A program made the position numbers and the translations under genes. The notes beneath the pieces were generated by a model. It had not been told where the DNA came from, made no database searches, and saw nothing but the letters and a program-made list of their open reading frames with translations. Positions 19,941 through 29,380 of a stretch of DNA of 30,009 nt are shown in pieces. Origin of the DNA: Neoechinorhynchus agilis (taxonomy: Eukaryota; Acanthocephala); NCBI GenBank assembly GCA_051530055.1, contig JBMGUZ010000033.1, positions 1 to 30,009 of the forward strand, read 5' to 3'. Numbering within the stretch: the stretch's first letter is position 1; each line of letters starts with the position of its first letter.

Positions 19941-19985
19941 GTGTGTCGATGCGCAGATCAGTAGTGTGTCGATGCGTAGTTGGGT
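19941..19985 (+). repeat. Two-unit tandem repeat of 23 bp
   Basis: GTGTGTCGATGCG occurs at 19941 and 19964, each within AGTGTGTCGATGCG(C/T)AG. It sits between the LINE and the 3' end of the SINE. Confidence 0.7.
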
Positions 19986-19990
19986 GCGAA

Positions 19991-20267
19991 TTATTATTAT
20001 TTATTATCAAGCGCCTCATACACTTGTTGGTCTGTGCCATCTTCTTTTTTTGATAGTTTCGGCTATATTCCTTTTGAGCCTTTCGGCTGACTTGCACACA
20101 ACGGAGGCGCTTAGCCGCACTCGAAGGAGCAGAGCCAACCCCCTTTTGGGGCCGATGGGTGATCTCAAAACCTGACCCCACCCCTTCCAGCAGCCTCGCA
20201 CAACCGTGGAACCCAGCGACATATCAAGCGTATTATAAACGCGCATACCACACGGCCACTGGGCCCC
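19991..20267 (-). repeat. tRNA-derived SINE, copy 2, inserted in a LINE
   Basis: The minus-strand head has A-box-like TGGCCGTGTGG and B-box-like GGGTTCCACGG. The body shares GCGAGGCTGCTGGAAGGG, GATCRCCCAT and TCGAGTGC with copy 1. The tail is (TAA)n at 19991-20009. A 9-bp near-match, GGGTGCGAA (19982-19990) versus GGGTGCAAA (20268-20276), looks like a target-site duplication with one change. Relative to copy 1 it lacks the internal duplication in the head and has an extra GGGG/CCCC segment in the body. Confidence 0.8.
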
Positions 20268-21272
20268 GGGTGCAAATGTTAACTAGCGCCGCATCATTGT
20301 ATTACACTCCATTTTTGTTGAAATAAAGCCGTCGTTTTGGCTAAATTAATTATTACACCCCAGAAACCTCATTATAAATTACAGCTTTTTTTTATATAAC
20401 ATCTCCCCCCTTGCCTAAAAACTGTTAAAGTTATCCTTGTTAAAAAAAGGAGATCTTATTTCCGCAGAATAATTCCGTCCAATATCCATTCTACCCGCTC
20501 TTTCAAAAATCATCGAAACATGATTTAAATCTCGACTCCTTTCACTTCTCAACGAGAAGTTATCGCCCCCACAATTTGGCTTCCGGCTCGGATTTTCTGC
20601 AACCAATGCCCTATTTTGCATTTATGACACGCTTCTACGTAATCTCGACAATAATCCCTCCCACGTCACCCGTCTTACTAAACTTGATTTATCGAAAGCG
20701 TTCGACTCCGTGGACCATTCACTCCTTCTCAGGGCCTGCTCCGATTTTGGTCTCAACCTGTGGCAGATCCGCTGGCTCGAATCTTATCTTCTCAATCGCC
20801 AACAATACATTCACTGCCGTTCTACCTCTTCTATCAGCCTATCCTACACCAAAGGCGTACCTCAAGGTGCGGTGCTGTCACCACTTCTTTTTAAATACCG
20901 TCCCCTCCAAACTTTGTTAGGAGAGCCTTTAAAATTTGCGCAGTAAATTTTTATCCGCACACCGAAATCCTTTATAAGATTTTAAGCAAACAATTAAAAC
21001 GCCTCTCAAACCTACCACCGCAATTTTTATCACTTTCACATTAGCACAACACCCGCAACCTAATTCCTTCCATTACCTTCGCGCCTTTTTTTCCGCACTG
21101 CCGAATCTTCTAAGATATCATCACCCGAAATGAATCTGAGGAAAGACCAATGTCACAAGCTCTCCTACAAACAATATTCGTCAATCCTCACCCGAACGGA
21201 TTGCCCCCGACCTCATCAAATCCGCGTTTTATAGCTTCAATCCAATATCCTTCATGATAACATTCGGGTGAA

Positions 21273-21618
21273 AAGTAATCCTCTTGTGGCGATTCACACC
21301 CCGAGAGTCAGTTTTATTTTGTAATATTTCGTGGGCCATACCCACATTTTCAAACATTGTCATCTGAAAAACCGAAAGATAGATTGCATTAGTCAATTTC
21401 CGATTGCTCTGCATTGCTCGGGATCGGGCATTTAACGCCCCGATCCATGGGAATGGCAACCCCGCGATCCCGAGCCATGCAGAGCAATCGGAAATTGACT
21501 AATGCAATCTATGTTTCGGTTTTTCAGATGACAATGTTTGAAAATGTGGGTATGGCTCACGAAATATTACAAAATAAAACTGACTCTCGGGGTGTGAATC
21601 GCCACAAGAGGATTACTT
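21273..21618. repeat. Long palindrome, 154-bp arms
   Basis: Arms 21273-21426 and 21465-21618 are reverse complements with only about four differences. The spacer is 38 bp. Each arm, read outward from the centre, has an acceptor-like TTTTTCAG directly before ATGACAATG and a frame reading MTMFENVGMAHEILQNK. Because of the symmetry both strands encode the same peptide. CTTCAATCCAAT occurs at 21235-21246 and at 21617-21628, flanking the structure asymmetrically. It lies within the C-terminal/3' part of the LINE. Confidence 0.9.
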
Positions 21619-22500
21619 CAATCCAATGTTGGTTATCGCTCAAATAACGATTACCATCTTCATCGAAAAACGATGCCACAAAAAGGACGCAAAGGTACAT
21701 GGATCCAATTCTTATTATCTAACAAACAAAATAAAACGTGTTATAAATTAATATTAGCCTCGATAATAAGTTAACTATTGAAAAATCGTTGGTATTTTTC
21801 CAATCAGCAACGAATTTCATTTTAAATGTCATATTTGTCCAATAAACACTTTAATAGTTAAACAGTCGGTTTTTTCTCTCAGTGTTGTACTCATCGACAT
21901 GAAGGCATTCCATTTCAAAGGAGTGATAATATTTTGGAATAAGTAACTTTCGAGAAATCATTTCTTGATTTTCAAGATAGACAATCTCGTTTGACACCAA
22001 TTCTGCTTCTCGTTTACTTAAACATTTTCTCCGCTTTAATGTCAAGAATATGACGGTTACAAGGATTCATTGGATTTATCATTATTGGTCCAATTCGATC
22101 AGCTTAGCGTTTCCTATCATTTAGAAGCTTCATTATAGTAGTTCGAAAACTAAAGTTCAATCGCTCTTCCATCGGAGCCTTTAAGTAGACTCACATTCCA
22201 ATCTAACAACCTCAGATTCTATCGTAAGCATTTTTCCTGCTTTTGTTTGAAGTCTGCAATCCTCAGAATAAGACACTTTTGAGAATGAAAAGGGCACGGA
22301 GAAATGCGTGATTTTATCGAACGGGAGAATGTTCATCCATCAGTTGAACGAAGTTGGATTATCCGAGATTATCGATCTTAGTGATTTATGAGTGATCGCT
22401 CCATTGCGCATCCTTCGAACGTCAGGAACATCCAAATGTTTGTTGAAAAAGACCAAGAACGGACGACGGGAACCATTTTCGAGCCCAATTAAGAAATTTG

Positions 22501-23368
22501 TGTCGAGTTCTCATTATGGGATTGATCTGCCTGCATACCGTATCGAATATCAACCACACACAACCTTGTGACGGACGTGACGAATGGTCACATTTAATGC
22601 ATGTGACGGATGTCACATTCCTCCCGTTCCCTTTTGTTTTAAAAGTTCATTATGAAATCCTGAAATCTTTTTGGGGGTCTCCGAACTCTTTGATTGCGAC
22701 GCAACAATGGTTCGACACCTTCGCTTCTCTCTTCGTCACCCGACCGCGATTTCGACACTACTTCCAACTTCGTTGGATGCGCTGTTCCCTGTCGTTGTTG
22801 TTTGATTCGTCTCGTATTTTTCTCTCTGATTGTTAGAATGGTCAACTGATGGTCACTATGAGCCTTTACGATGACCGTGTTATTTCGGACTCTGTACGAT
22901 GACCAGTTTGATCTATCCAACACTCGTGCCTTAGTCCCCTCATTCGGAAAAAATTCTCTGGGCTTGGCTGTTACATCGTGTCTCGATTTTTACTGTTTTC
23001 GATATATTGTTGTTTTACATGTTGGTTTCAATCGATCCAACATTGTTGGCAGCCTCCTTCCATACAGCATAACCGCCGGGGATTTGCCTGTTGCGCTGTG
23101 CGGCGTGTTTCTGTATGATAAGAGAAATTGTTGTACCCTCAACGATCGATCCTGCGGATGCGTTACTTTTCTTCTTTGATTCCACCCTCGTCGCCATTTG
23201 TCGAGCTCTCATAATGCGATTGATCTGCCTGCATACCGTATTGAATAGTAAGTGTATTTTATTGATCAACACACCACTACCAAACCAAAACGCACTTATA
23301 TCAACCGCACACAACCTTGTGACGGACGTGACGAATGGTCACATTTAACGCATGTGACGGATGTCACA
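22501..23368 (-). mobile_element. Ty3/Gypsy-like LTR retrotransposon fossil, much reduced
   Basis: Two LTR copies bound the element: 22501-22617 (3' LTR) and 23199-23368 (5' LTR), minus orientation, starting TGTGACATCCGTCACATG and ending CGACA. Next to the 5' LTR is a primer-binding-site-like TGGCGACGAGG (23181-23196). Next to the 3' LTR is a purine-rich tract (22618-22640, AACGGGAGGAA). The short internal part holds a gag-like start (MATRVESKKK) and a pol-like tail (QRVRRPPKRFQDF) with nearly everything between them missing, so the element is broken. LTR similarity apart from a length difference suggests a fairly young insertion later reduced. Family assignment from the tail motif and PBS is moderate. 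Copy A lacks it. Confidence 0.8.
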
Positions 23369-23780
23369 AGTTGAACGAACTTGGATTCTCCGAGATTATC
23401 GATCTTAGTGATTTATGAGTGATCGCTCGAAATTTGTTACAAATCAAAGTTGTTTGAACGATTCTTCCAGAAAAGAAGAATAAAAAATATTCCGAGATCG
23501 CTGAAATTTTTAGTCTTGCTTTCATCGAGAAACGCTTTAAGCTTTATTTACTTTTGCATTATTGTTCGGTTTGATCTTCTGGAAAGGCAGTTGAAGTGCT
23601 TGCTCCGTTCGCGTTCAACGAAATATCTTTAATCCTCTAGTTAATCATTGGCACTCTGATTGCTCAGGACCAATTGAAATTATACAACTTATAGAAAATT
23701 TGCTGCTTTTCGCCCATGGAGAACTTGTTTTTATCCGCCAGGATGTTGTAGTTACGTGGCTGAATTTTGAGTAACTCGTT

Positions 23781-24155
23781 GTGCCACAATATAGAAATGC
23801 CTTGATCGCTCCACGGTCAAAAATTCTGCCCACGACAAGAAAGCCGTTGGGATTGGCCATAGGTTTGTTTGGACTGCCCAATGTGAAAAATCGAAAATTG
23901 ATTCACTTTTTTTACTACAATGTACGTGATTTTTGGCTTCGGCGCTTCGTTTGCACTTCATCCAACTATCATACTCATCGCTATGAGGATTTGTTGACAT
24001 TCACTCATCCCAATGTATCCGAGCTGGCCGTCGCCAATTCCGTCGCTGTAAACAATGCTGTCATCGTGATTTTTGTACCGGCTGATCGCTTCTGCTATGC
24101 ACATTGTCAAACATGTGACCAACTCCTGTCACAGAGATTGCATGAAACATCGTGA
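23781..24155 (+). CDS. Hypothetical 124-codon frame in copy B (twin of 4056-4430)
   Basis: Same length and start as the frame in copy A, with the same hydrophobic NNAVIVIFVPADRF stretch and CYAHCQTCD cluster. The upstream flank differs from A: B lacks about 20 bp near 23680, which also shortens the competing minus-strand frames. There is no promoter or splice evidence. I list it because both copies keep it open, but two copies at 98-99% identity would do so by chance in most cases. Confidence 0.22.
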   Translation: MPQYRNALIAPRSKILPTTRKPLGLAIGLFGLPNVKNRKLIHFFYYNVRDFWLRRFVCTSSNYHTHRYEDLLTFTHPNVSELAVANSVAVNNAVIVIFVPADRFCYAHCQTCDQLLSQRLHETS

Positions 24156-24887
24156 GTAACATTTTGAAAAGGTCTAATTTAAAGAACAAACCACTGGTGA
24201 AATTGGAGGCGATATCGTTGTCCTCTGGTCGGATAAATTATCACTCGTCGCTGGTCAATAATCGTAAGCGACGCGAAGTCGCAAGATAAGTTCATTGGTT
24301 TTTGCCAATCGCTCTTATTCTTAATTCATCGAGCGAATTTCGGCGATTGAACTTTCAACATTCGTTACGGGATTGATCAAAGTTTGAGTGAGGATTCCGG
24401 TTGCGCCTTTCATTGAACGTTTTTGGGCCTTCCAATTTATCACTGCATCCAAATACGATAATTGTCAACAATTTCGCTTTGTTGATTGCGTTGTTCAAAT
24501 TCATTTCAAAGAGGCAAAGTAGGGGACTCCTTTTTTCCTCTGTTACGTGATTGGTCTTGGTTCAATTCAGTTCAAATTCACATGTTAAGGCGTCCATAAT
24601 AATTCGAGGTATACGGCCTTGAGCTTTTTCGTTGTGGTTAAAGCGCGTTGGTAACATTTTCCTTTATTTCTTACCACCTGACAACAACTTTCTTCATGCT
24701 CTTCCCTTCTCTTGGTAGCACAAAAACTTGCAGTCCTAAAACTTCACATACCTCTCCGCCCCGTTTATCTCCCAAAAGTCGTCCTCAGCCATACAATCTT
24801 TCCATCATTTTCTCGGCCTTCCGCGCTTCCTGGTCCCTTCGATTTCCATTTCCTCAACTTTTCGAATAAATCGATTCGGCGGCTTTT

Positions 24888-25199
24888 CTACTCCATCCAT
24901 CCGCTATTCATTCTCAATGAATTCTGGGCGGTGAATCGTTTTGCATCGACACTATAAAGCCGAGGAACTCGAATTTGTCGAATTTCTGCAGCTGTGTCTC
25001 TTGAAGGAAAATTCTTGGAAATTTTTAGGTCTTGACTTTCCAGAGCATCCTTCCATTTCTCTAGGTCATTGTTGAGATTCTGGGAATTATAGCTGGAGAG
25101 ACTGATGTCGTCGGCGAAAAGCATGTTCCATGGCGAACCTTTGCTGATTTTATCCATAGTGACTAAAAACAAATAAGGGCTCAAAGCTGAACCGTTCAC
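24888..25199 (-). mobile_element. Non-LTR reverse transcriptase fragment, copy B
   Basis: A 103-codon minus-strand frame reads NGSALSPYLFLVTMDKISKG, then PWNMLFADDISLSSYNSQNL with FADD at 25107-25118, then LEKWKDALESQDLKISKNFP. It is the palm and start of the thumb of an RTE-like LINE RT. Both catalytic aspartates are present, unlike the homologous piece in copy A. The frame then runs into unrelated text. The 5' boundary coincides with duplicated sequence. It is a fragment and cannot be active alone. Confidence 0.8.
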
Positions 25200-25246
25200 C
25201 GGGAAGCTAAGTGGTTAAACCACATTGGTAACATTTTCCTTTATTT

Positions 25247-26384
25247 CTAAATTTGGACCATTTATTTGTATGCACGTCTGTTTCGACTGGTAGTGCAGCT
25301 TGTTTAATTCATCCAACGAAGTTGTGTCATATAGACGAAGAATAGAACAGACAAGTATTCCAAAGATATTTCTGTCCATCCTATATGGCAGCTCATACCG
25401 TATTGGACTTTCGGTTTTCCATATGCCAATATTATGAATAGGATTTGAATTACTATCAAGAAGATTCACGACCGTTGAAAAAGCAACCACAGCTACGTTG
25501 CTTTGTGTTATTGGAACTGTTAAATCAAGGAACTGGTTCAAATCCGTCTTATTGAAACATAGCCGAAATTGTGTAAAAAGACTCTCAACTGAGACGTCTT
25601 CTAAATCTAGATTCAAGGCAATGCCCCACCCATCATGGCGAGCGCATCCAAACATAGTCATCACTTCGACAATAGCCTGCTTGTCCTTTGTACGGATCGG
25701 TGGAATACTGAGAAAATCAAGTACATTCCCCATATCAACGTTAACTACAGTAACTGGCAATTCTGGTAATTTGGCCCTTGCTCTCGACAGAATAGCTGCG
25801 TGAAGTTGGTCCAATGTCGAATGCTCGTAACAGGCACTTATCATCCCCATCATAATGGGATCATTTACCACAGTAAGATATCTTTCAAGTCTAAGCGTTG
25901 ATGCATTATCTCTATAAACCCAATCGATAGTTACTGGTCTTTGCTTTTTGATTATAATGTAGTCATTAGTTCGGACAGGTCGCAGTGCTGAGATCATTGA
26001 ATATACATTTGGAGTCGCAATTGTTGACGTCTTCCAAAGTGTATTAAATGATTCACTTACTAAGCCATTCTCATTCTCTGAGGCTGTTTGGACATATAGT
26101 CCGATGGCAAGTGATTCAATAATCTTGGCAGCAGGTAAATTAACTGCTGAATTGTCGATAGCGCACCAGACAGATAGTTTAGAGTAACGTGAGACGCACC
26201 GTAGCGTTCGATGACCGTTAACTCTCTACTTGGCGTTTCAAGTTTAGTTGAGATTGACTGTGTATTTGCCTTGCTGATGTTTGCTGCCTCAATGTTGTGT
26301 GCTGTTTTACCTAGCACTCTTCGTCTAAAGCTGCTTCTTGCTCGTCCTCTCCGTCGAGAGGGGGTCCAAATGAGTTTCTGTACT
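25247..26384 (-). other. Copy-B-specific insert with a long intronless frame of unknown origin (possible endogenous viral fossil)
   Basis: This 1.14-kb insert interrupts B exactly where A has about 14 bp (5017-5030). A minus-strand frame of about 250 codons fills its left two thirds and runs on into duplicated sequence to a stop at 25215. The text looks like a compact globular protein: ERYLTVVNDPIMMGMISACY, DMGNVLDFLSIPPIRTKDK, VMTMFGCARHDGWGIALNLD, YRMDRNIFGILVCSILRLYD. The rest of the insert has further disrupted coding-like sequence upstream, so the piece looks broken in about one or two places. There are no terminal repeats and no poly-A tail that I can see. I recognise no host family. 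A fossil copy of an RNA-virus structural gene is one possibility; a retrocopy or exon of a host gene is another. The choice is inference. Confidence 0.5.
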
Positions 26385-26815
26385 AATTAATATTTTAGAA
26401 GATTGGTATTGAACGAAAAAAGAAAGATTTGATTCATCCGCGATCTCGATATATCTTAAGTTAAGCCCTACATTGCTGACTTGCCTCGAACATTGTCTTG
26501 GAGTATTTTGGTAATGAAACGACTGAGAATCCAAAAAGCATCCGATATAATAACGAAATATAATTGACTTCCGTTAATGTATTCTCACTTCAGAGCTTGA
26601 ATGCTTTTGGTATTGGACATTAACAATCCACATACTGGATTATTCATGCCGATCGACGATAGTATTTTACGACTCAGCGGTGTAAATGTTATTCAACGCC
26701 TTATCATGGCCAAAAAGATAAACATTCGGACTTCTACGCCCTCTTCTTGGAATCTAAGATCATAGCATAATGTCTTGGTATGTGTGGATTTCATTGGAAT
26801 AATTATTCCTTATTA

Positions 26816-27020
26816 TGAAATTCACATTTAATAGATTTTCGAATTGATGATAAGACATCTTTTATTGATTATTAAGAACCAGTTTTAGTTTACGATGAGC
26901 CTCCTTATTGTTCTTTAGCCTTTGCCAAGAAGGAGGCTCATTGGAAACTAAAACTGGTTCTTAATAATCAATAAAAGATGTCTAATCATCCATTCGAAAA
27001 TCTATTAAATGTTAATTTCA
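26816..27020. repeat. Palindrome with 91-bp arms and 23-bp loop
   Basis: Arms 26816-26906 and 26930-27020 differ at about six positions. The core is TAATCAATAAAAGATGTCT. A single diverged arm is present in copy A at 5358-5443. The left arm belongs to a longer inverted segment (26617-26906 versus A 5358-5583), so the palindrome arose by inverted duplication rather than as a free mobile element. A smaller perfect stem, GCTCATT-CCC-AATGAGC, follows at about 27027-27043. Confidence 0.9.
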
Positions 27021-27414
27021 TTGGAGGCTCATTCCCAATGAGCTGCAATGATGAAGGAAATGGCGTTATATCACATACATTGGGAAGACGGAGCGACCGC
27101 TGTACAAACGAGTTACACGGAGCATGTTCGTAATGTCCTCAACCCCAGTACGACAGCATACGCAGCCACACCTTGGGCGGAACACCATTCGCGGTGCCAT
27201 TCAGGCTGCGAGGTGAACCTCTTTACCAAGATCATTTATTAAGCCCGAGATCCGGTAGATTTAGCGATAGCGGCGGTGCTGTTGATTTCGGGAGAGGCGA
27301 CGGGTTCGAATCGGGAAGGAACTGAGGATGAGGACGAACGGATGCATCTCATCAACAACAGGGGTGAGCAATTGGAGTCGATGCGGATTTTGTTATCTGT
27401 TTTGTGTCTCAGCG
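27021..27414 (+). other. Possible exon, otherwise no gene
   Basis: After TATTAAG near 27243 a plus-strand frame reads DPVDLAIAAVLLISGEATGS then EGTEDEDERMHLINNR and meets a good donor (GGTGAGC, about 27362). Its acceptor is poor and no partner exon is seen. GGTTCGAATC at 27303-27312 resembles a Pol III B box but has no A box in place. Confidence 0.25.
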
Positions 27415-27729
27415 TTAATTACGGGGTCCATGGAACCTAAGAATTCCTGTTTTCGCCAGGGAGAAAAACCTATCACAAACCTCACATAATCCTGTTGAGA
27501 AGCTCCATCGTGTGGTACCCTTGGCTGACGAAGTTGAACTAATCACATTAACGTTGTTCTTTTCACTTGGCTCGTTTTGGGCGGGCACGTTTCCGTCTTC
27601 GTATTGTGGTCTAGCATCCAGGTTCCGAGCAAAGCGAAGAACATGCCGTCCCTTCGCTTCGCTCGCGGTGGTGGAGGCGGCATCGGTGTCGTCTTTTTTT
27701 ATAAAAATTATTTATAACAAAAATAATTC
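27415..27729 (-). mobile_element. Zinc-finger fragment, probably LINE ORF N-terminal region
   Basis: A minus-strand frame of about 105 codons without an ATG ends at TAA 27415-27417. It reads RHVLRFARNLDARPQYEDG, then NNVNVISSTSSAKGTTRWSF, then GLCEVCDRFFSLAKTGILRFHG. The last part resembles the CxxC-x12-H half of a C2H2 finger at the N-terminus of many LINE proteins; the final zinc ligand is missing. It may belong to the same QQGDPLG-type LINE family that is present at 12 kb and 28.3 kb, but that link is inference. A host zinc-finger exon is the alternative. Confidence 0.4.
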
Positions 27730-28129
27730 CCTACAATTGAAAAATCAAACAAGCTTGGACCGAGTTGGATAACAACAAAATTACACTCTCCGCGAAGGAC
27801 TGGAATCCAACCAGACAATTATATGGAAATGACACCATTCACGTTATAAATCCCACAGACAGATCAAAAATCATCTATAAGGCAACAACATCATCTATAC
27901 TAATCCCGTGAACAAACGATCAAATCTCATAATAAGAGCCTTTGTTATCTCAATTTTTTACTTTACTCTATGCGTTGTGTTCCGTCAAGGTAAACGTTAT
28001 CCCTAAATACCTTTTGTTATTTCGCTGCTACTTATAAGCCGATTCAGGGAAGAGGAATCTGAGCTCTTATGACTTCTGAGCATGCCGAATTATGCCACGG
28101 GATTTGTTATATGTCAATAGTTTCATTAT
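27730..28129. other. No gene seen
   Basis: AT-rich. No frame, repeat or motif that I can support. Confidence 0.4.
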
Positions 28130-28410
28130 TTATTTCCTGATCTCTCGGCTCGGAGATTAGCCTTATGGACGCAATTGAGTTATTTTTCGGCACATCGCTA
28201 TGTTCCCTCGGGAAAAAGAAGATGGGTTTTTTCATTGCAATCGGAGCAATTCTGCGCAGTTTAACAGCAAAAATTTAAATAAAAGGATCGCTGAAAAAGT
28301 AGAGATGCTGCTTCGCTCGACTCAGTTAGGCTGCTGTATATCTTGTGGCGCAGAAGCGATCGTTCATTAACTCCAATTGTTCATAACCGGAAACTCAAAG
28401 CCGTGCGTGA
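28130..28410 (+). mobile_element. LINE reverse transcriptase fragment, plus strand
   Basis: The plus strand reads AIELFFGTSLCSLGKKKMG and FIAIGAILRSLTAKI, then RSTQLGCCISCGAEAIVH and LFITGNSKPCVI. DNA matches the minus strand of 12213-12410 closely (CGCCACAAGATRTACAGCAG when reversed). It is the finger region of the same RT family as 11879-12605. Stops are present. It overlaps the end of the minus-strand frame at 28381-28881, whose last residues (SESRTALSF) are simply the antisense of this LINE. Confidence 0.75.
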
Positions 28411-28881
28411 TTCGGAACCAAAATTTTCTTCTAATCTTGGCAGTCTCGGAATTACATGCTTCGATAAACGATTTTTTAACAACTGAGTACTTGGGTAAGG
28501 GACAGGCAACCCATTAACATCTATAACCATGTTTTCCTTCGCTTCGTTATTTATGAATTCCTCCACAAAAAGAGGAGCAGAAACTAAACTGACCTTTTCC
28601 GCATCACATTTCATGTCCATATCCACACCTAGCCTGTCATCCGGAGGATCAGGGGGTTTGGATAATCCCAAAACATTAGAATCGACCGGAGCACAATTTT
28701 TACTGAAAAAATTTGCGCGCATGCCCCGAATTCCTGTTCCAGAGTAACCGGGTTCAAATCTGCGATCGCCAATGACGCACAACCAAACATAATGAAATAC
28801 TGCTAAAGGATGAAATTCACTGATGATTCCCGCCTTCTGGAGATACCTGAGGATCTGGAGGGATGTACAAACTCTTAACAA
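28400..28881 (-). CDS. Partial coding region of unknown family, cut by a LINE
   Basis: A minus-strand frame is open for 166 codons. An acceptor TTTTTTCAG ends at 28703, so the most credible exon runs from 28702 to about 28410. It reads KNCAPVDSNVLGLSKPPDPP, DRLGVDMDMKCDAEKVSLV, FVEEFINNEAKENMVIDVNG, then LPVPYPSTQLLKNRLSKHVI. Upstream text (SLQILRYLQKAGIISEFHPL) could be an earlier exon or read-through. The composition is that of a folded host protein, and I recognise no family. The 3' end is replaced by LINE sequence at about 28400, so the gene is truncated here or the exon ends just before it. Confidence 0.4.
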
Positions 28882-29380
28882 TGCATTGGAGACTATGTGG
28901 TTATATCACTTCTATGATGTAATTGGTTTGGCTTTATGCCTAAAAAATAAGACGGGTATAAGGGACAAGCTAAATTTAATGATGTTATTTCCTCCAAATC
29001 AATTCGCATTTGAAAGATTGAGCGGTTGGAGAATCGTCAGAGCGTATGATATGGCGAGTTTTTAAAAAGCTCATACTATATTTCGGAGCGACGTACATAA
29101 ATTCGCGAGGACCGGAAAGTAGTAGATTATACAATTCTTGATCGCTCATCCATAATGCTAATGAATTCTTAGTCTTAGGCAGAGCTTCGTTCGTATATCC
29201 ATTCACATTGTTACACTCATAACGGTCAGAGGAACCCAATATTGCTCAATTCCGAGACACGAAGAAACTCGACTATATCACATCCAACGATTAATTCAAG
29301 TTAAGTCTCACCCTTTCGAAGCTCAACTTATTGCGGAAACCTTAATCTGCCCGAACAACTCACGAGTAGAGGACGACACC
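28882..29380. other. Weak minus-strand frame, no firm gene
   Basis: An 84-codon minus-strand frame at 28985-29239 (ELYNLLLSGPREFMYVAPKY) has protein-like text and could be an exon upstream of 28400-28881. No good splice pair was found. Confidence 0.25.

Larger units (their letters stand above)
19260..21750 (+). mobile_element. LINE copy, plus strand, interrupted by a SINE and a palindrome
   Basis: Parts in order on the plus strand: the linker region at about 19520-19740 (LVARKNLL), then SYEVLRHFKKLP and ISNWALR at 19837-19910. The SINE (19991-20267) follows. Then comes the RT: FGFR.GFSATNALF-like text at about 20575-20625, LTKLDLSKAFDSVDHSLLL at about 20669-20725, and SYTKGVPQGAVLSPLLF at about 20842-20892. 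After that the YADD region is absent, and C-terminal traces (KQLKRLSNLPPQFLSL) appear at 20980-21040. The palindrome (21273-21618) then interrupts, and the 3' end AACAAAATAAAACGTG lies just before 21750. It is the same family as 14390-14957. Deletion of the catalytic box makes it dead. Confidence 0.75.
21751..27020 (+). repeat. Segmental duplication, copy B, rearranged
   Basis: Direct matches to copy A: 21751-22500, 23369-23428 (a second copy of A 1930-1989, which is also at 22342-22401), 23429-23574, 23666-24571, 25093-25246 and 26385-26611. In addition 26617-26906 is the reverse complement of A 5358-5583. B-specific material is the LTR fossil (22501-23368), an extra 520 bp at about 24572-25092 with RT sequence, and the 25247-26384 insert. 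Its left end meets the 3' end of the LINE at 21750, so the LINE end marks a breakpoint. Confidence 0.9.

Noticed and set aside
21229-21647. Two similar frames of 76-77 codons on opposite strands
   Set aside because: They are mirror images produced by the palindrome, not two genes.
22639-22923. 94-codon minus-strand frame as a host gene
   Set aside because: Its RRNQRVRRPPKRF tail, the purine tract and the LTR directly after it identify it as part of the LTR fossil.
24648-24957. Plus-strand frames of 73-81 codons
   Set aside because: Proline/serine-rich text without motifs, largely antisense to LINE-derived sequence and duplicated flank.
27303-27312. GGTTCGAATC as a Pol III B box or tRNA
   Set aside because: No A box at the proper distance and no cloverleaf; it lies in a possible coding frame.
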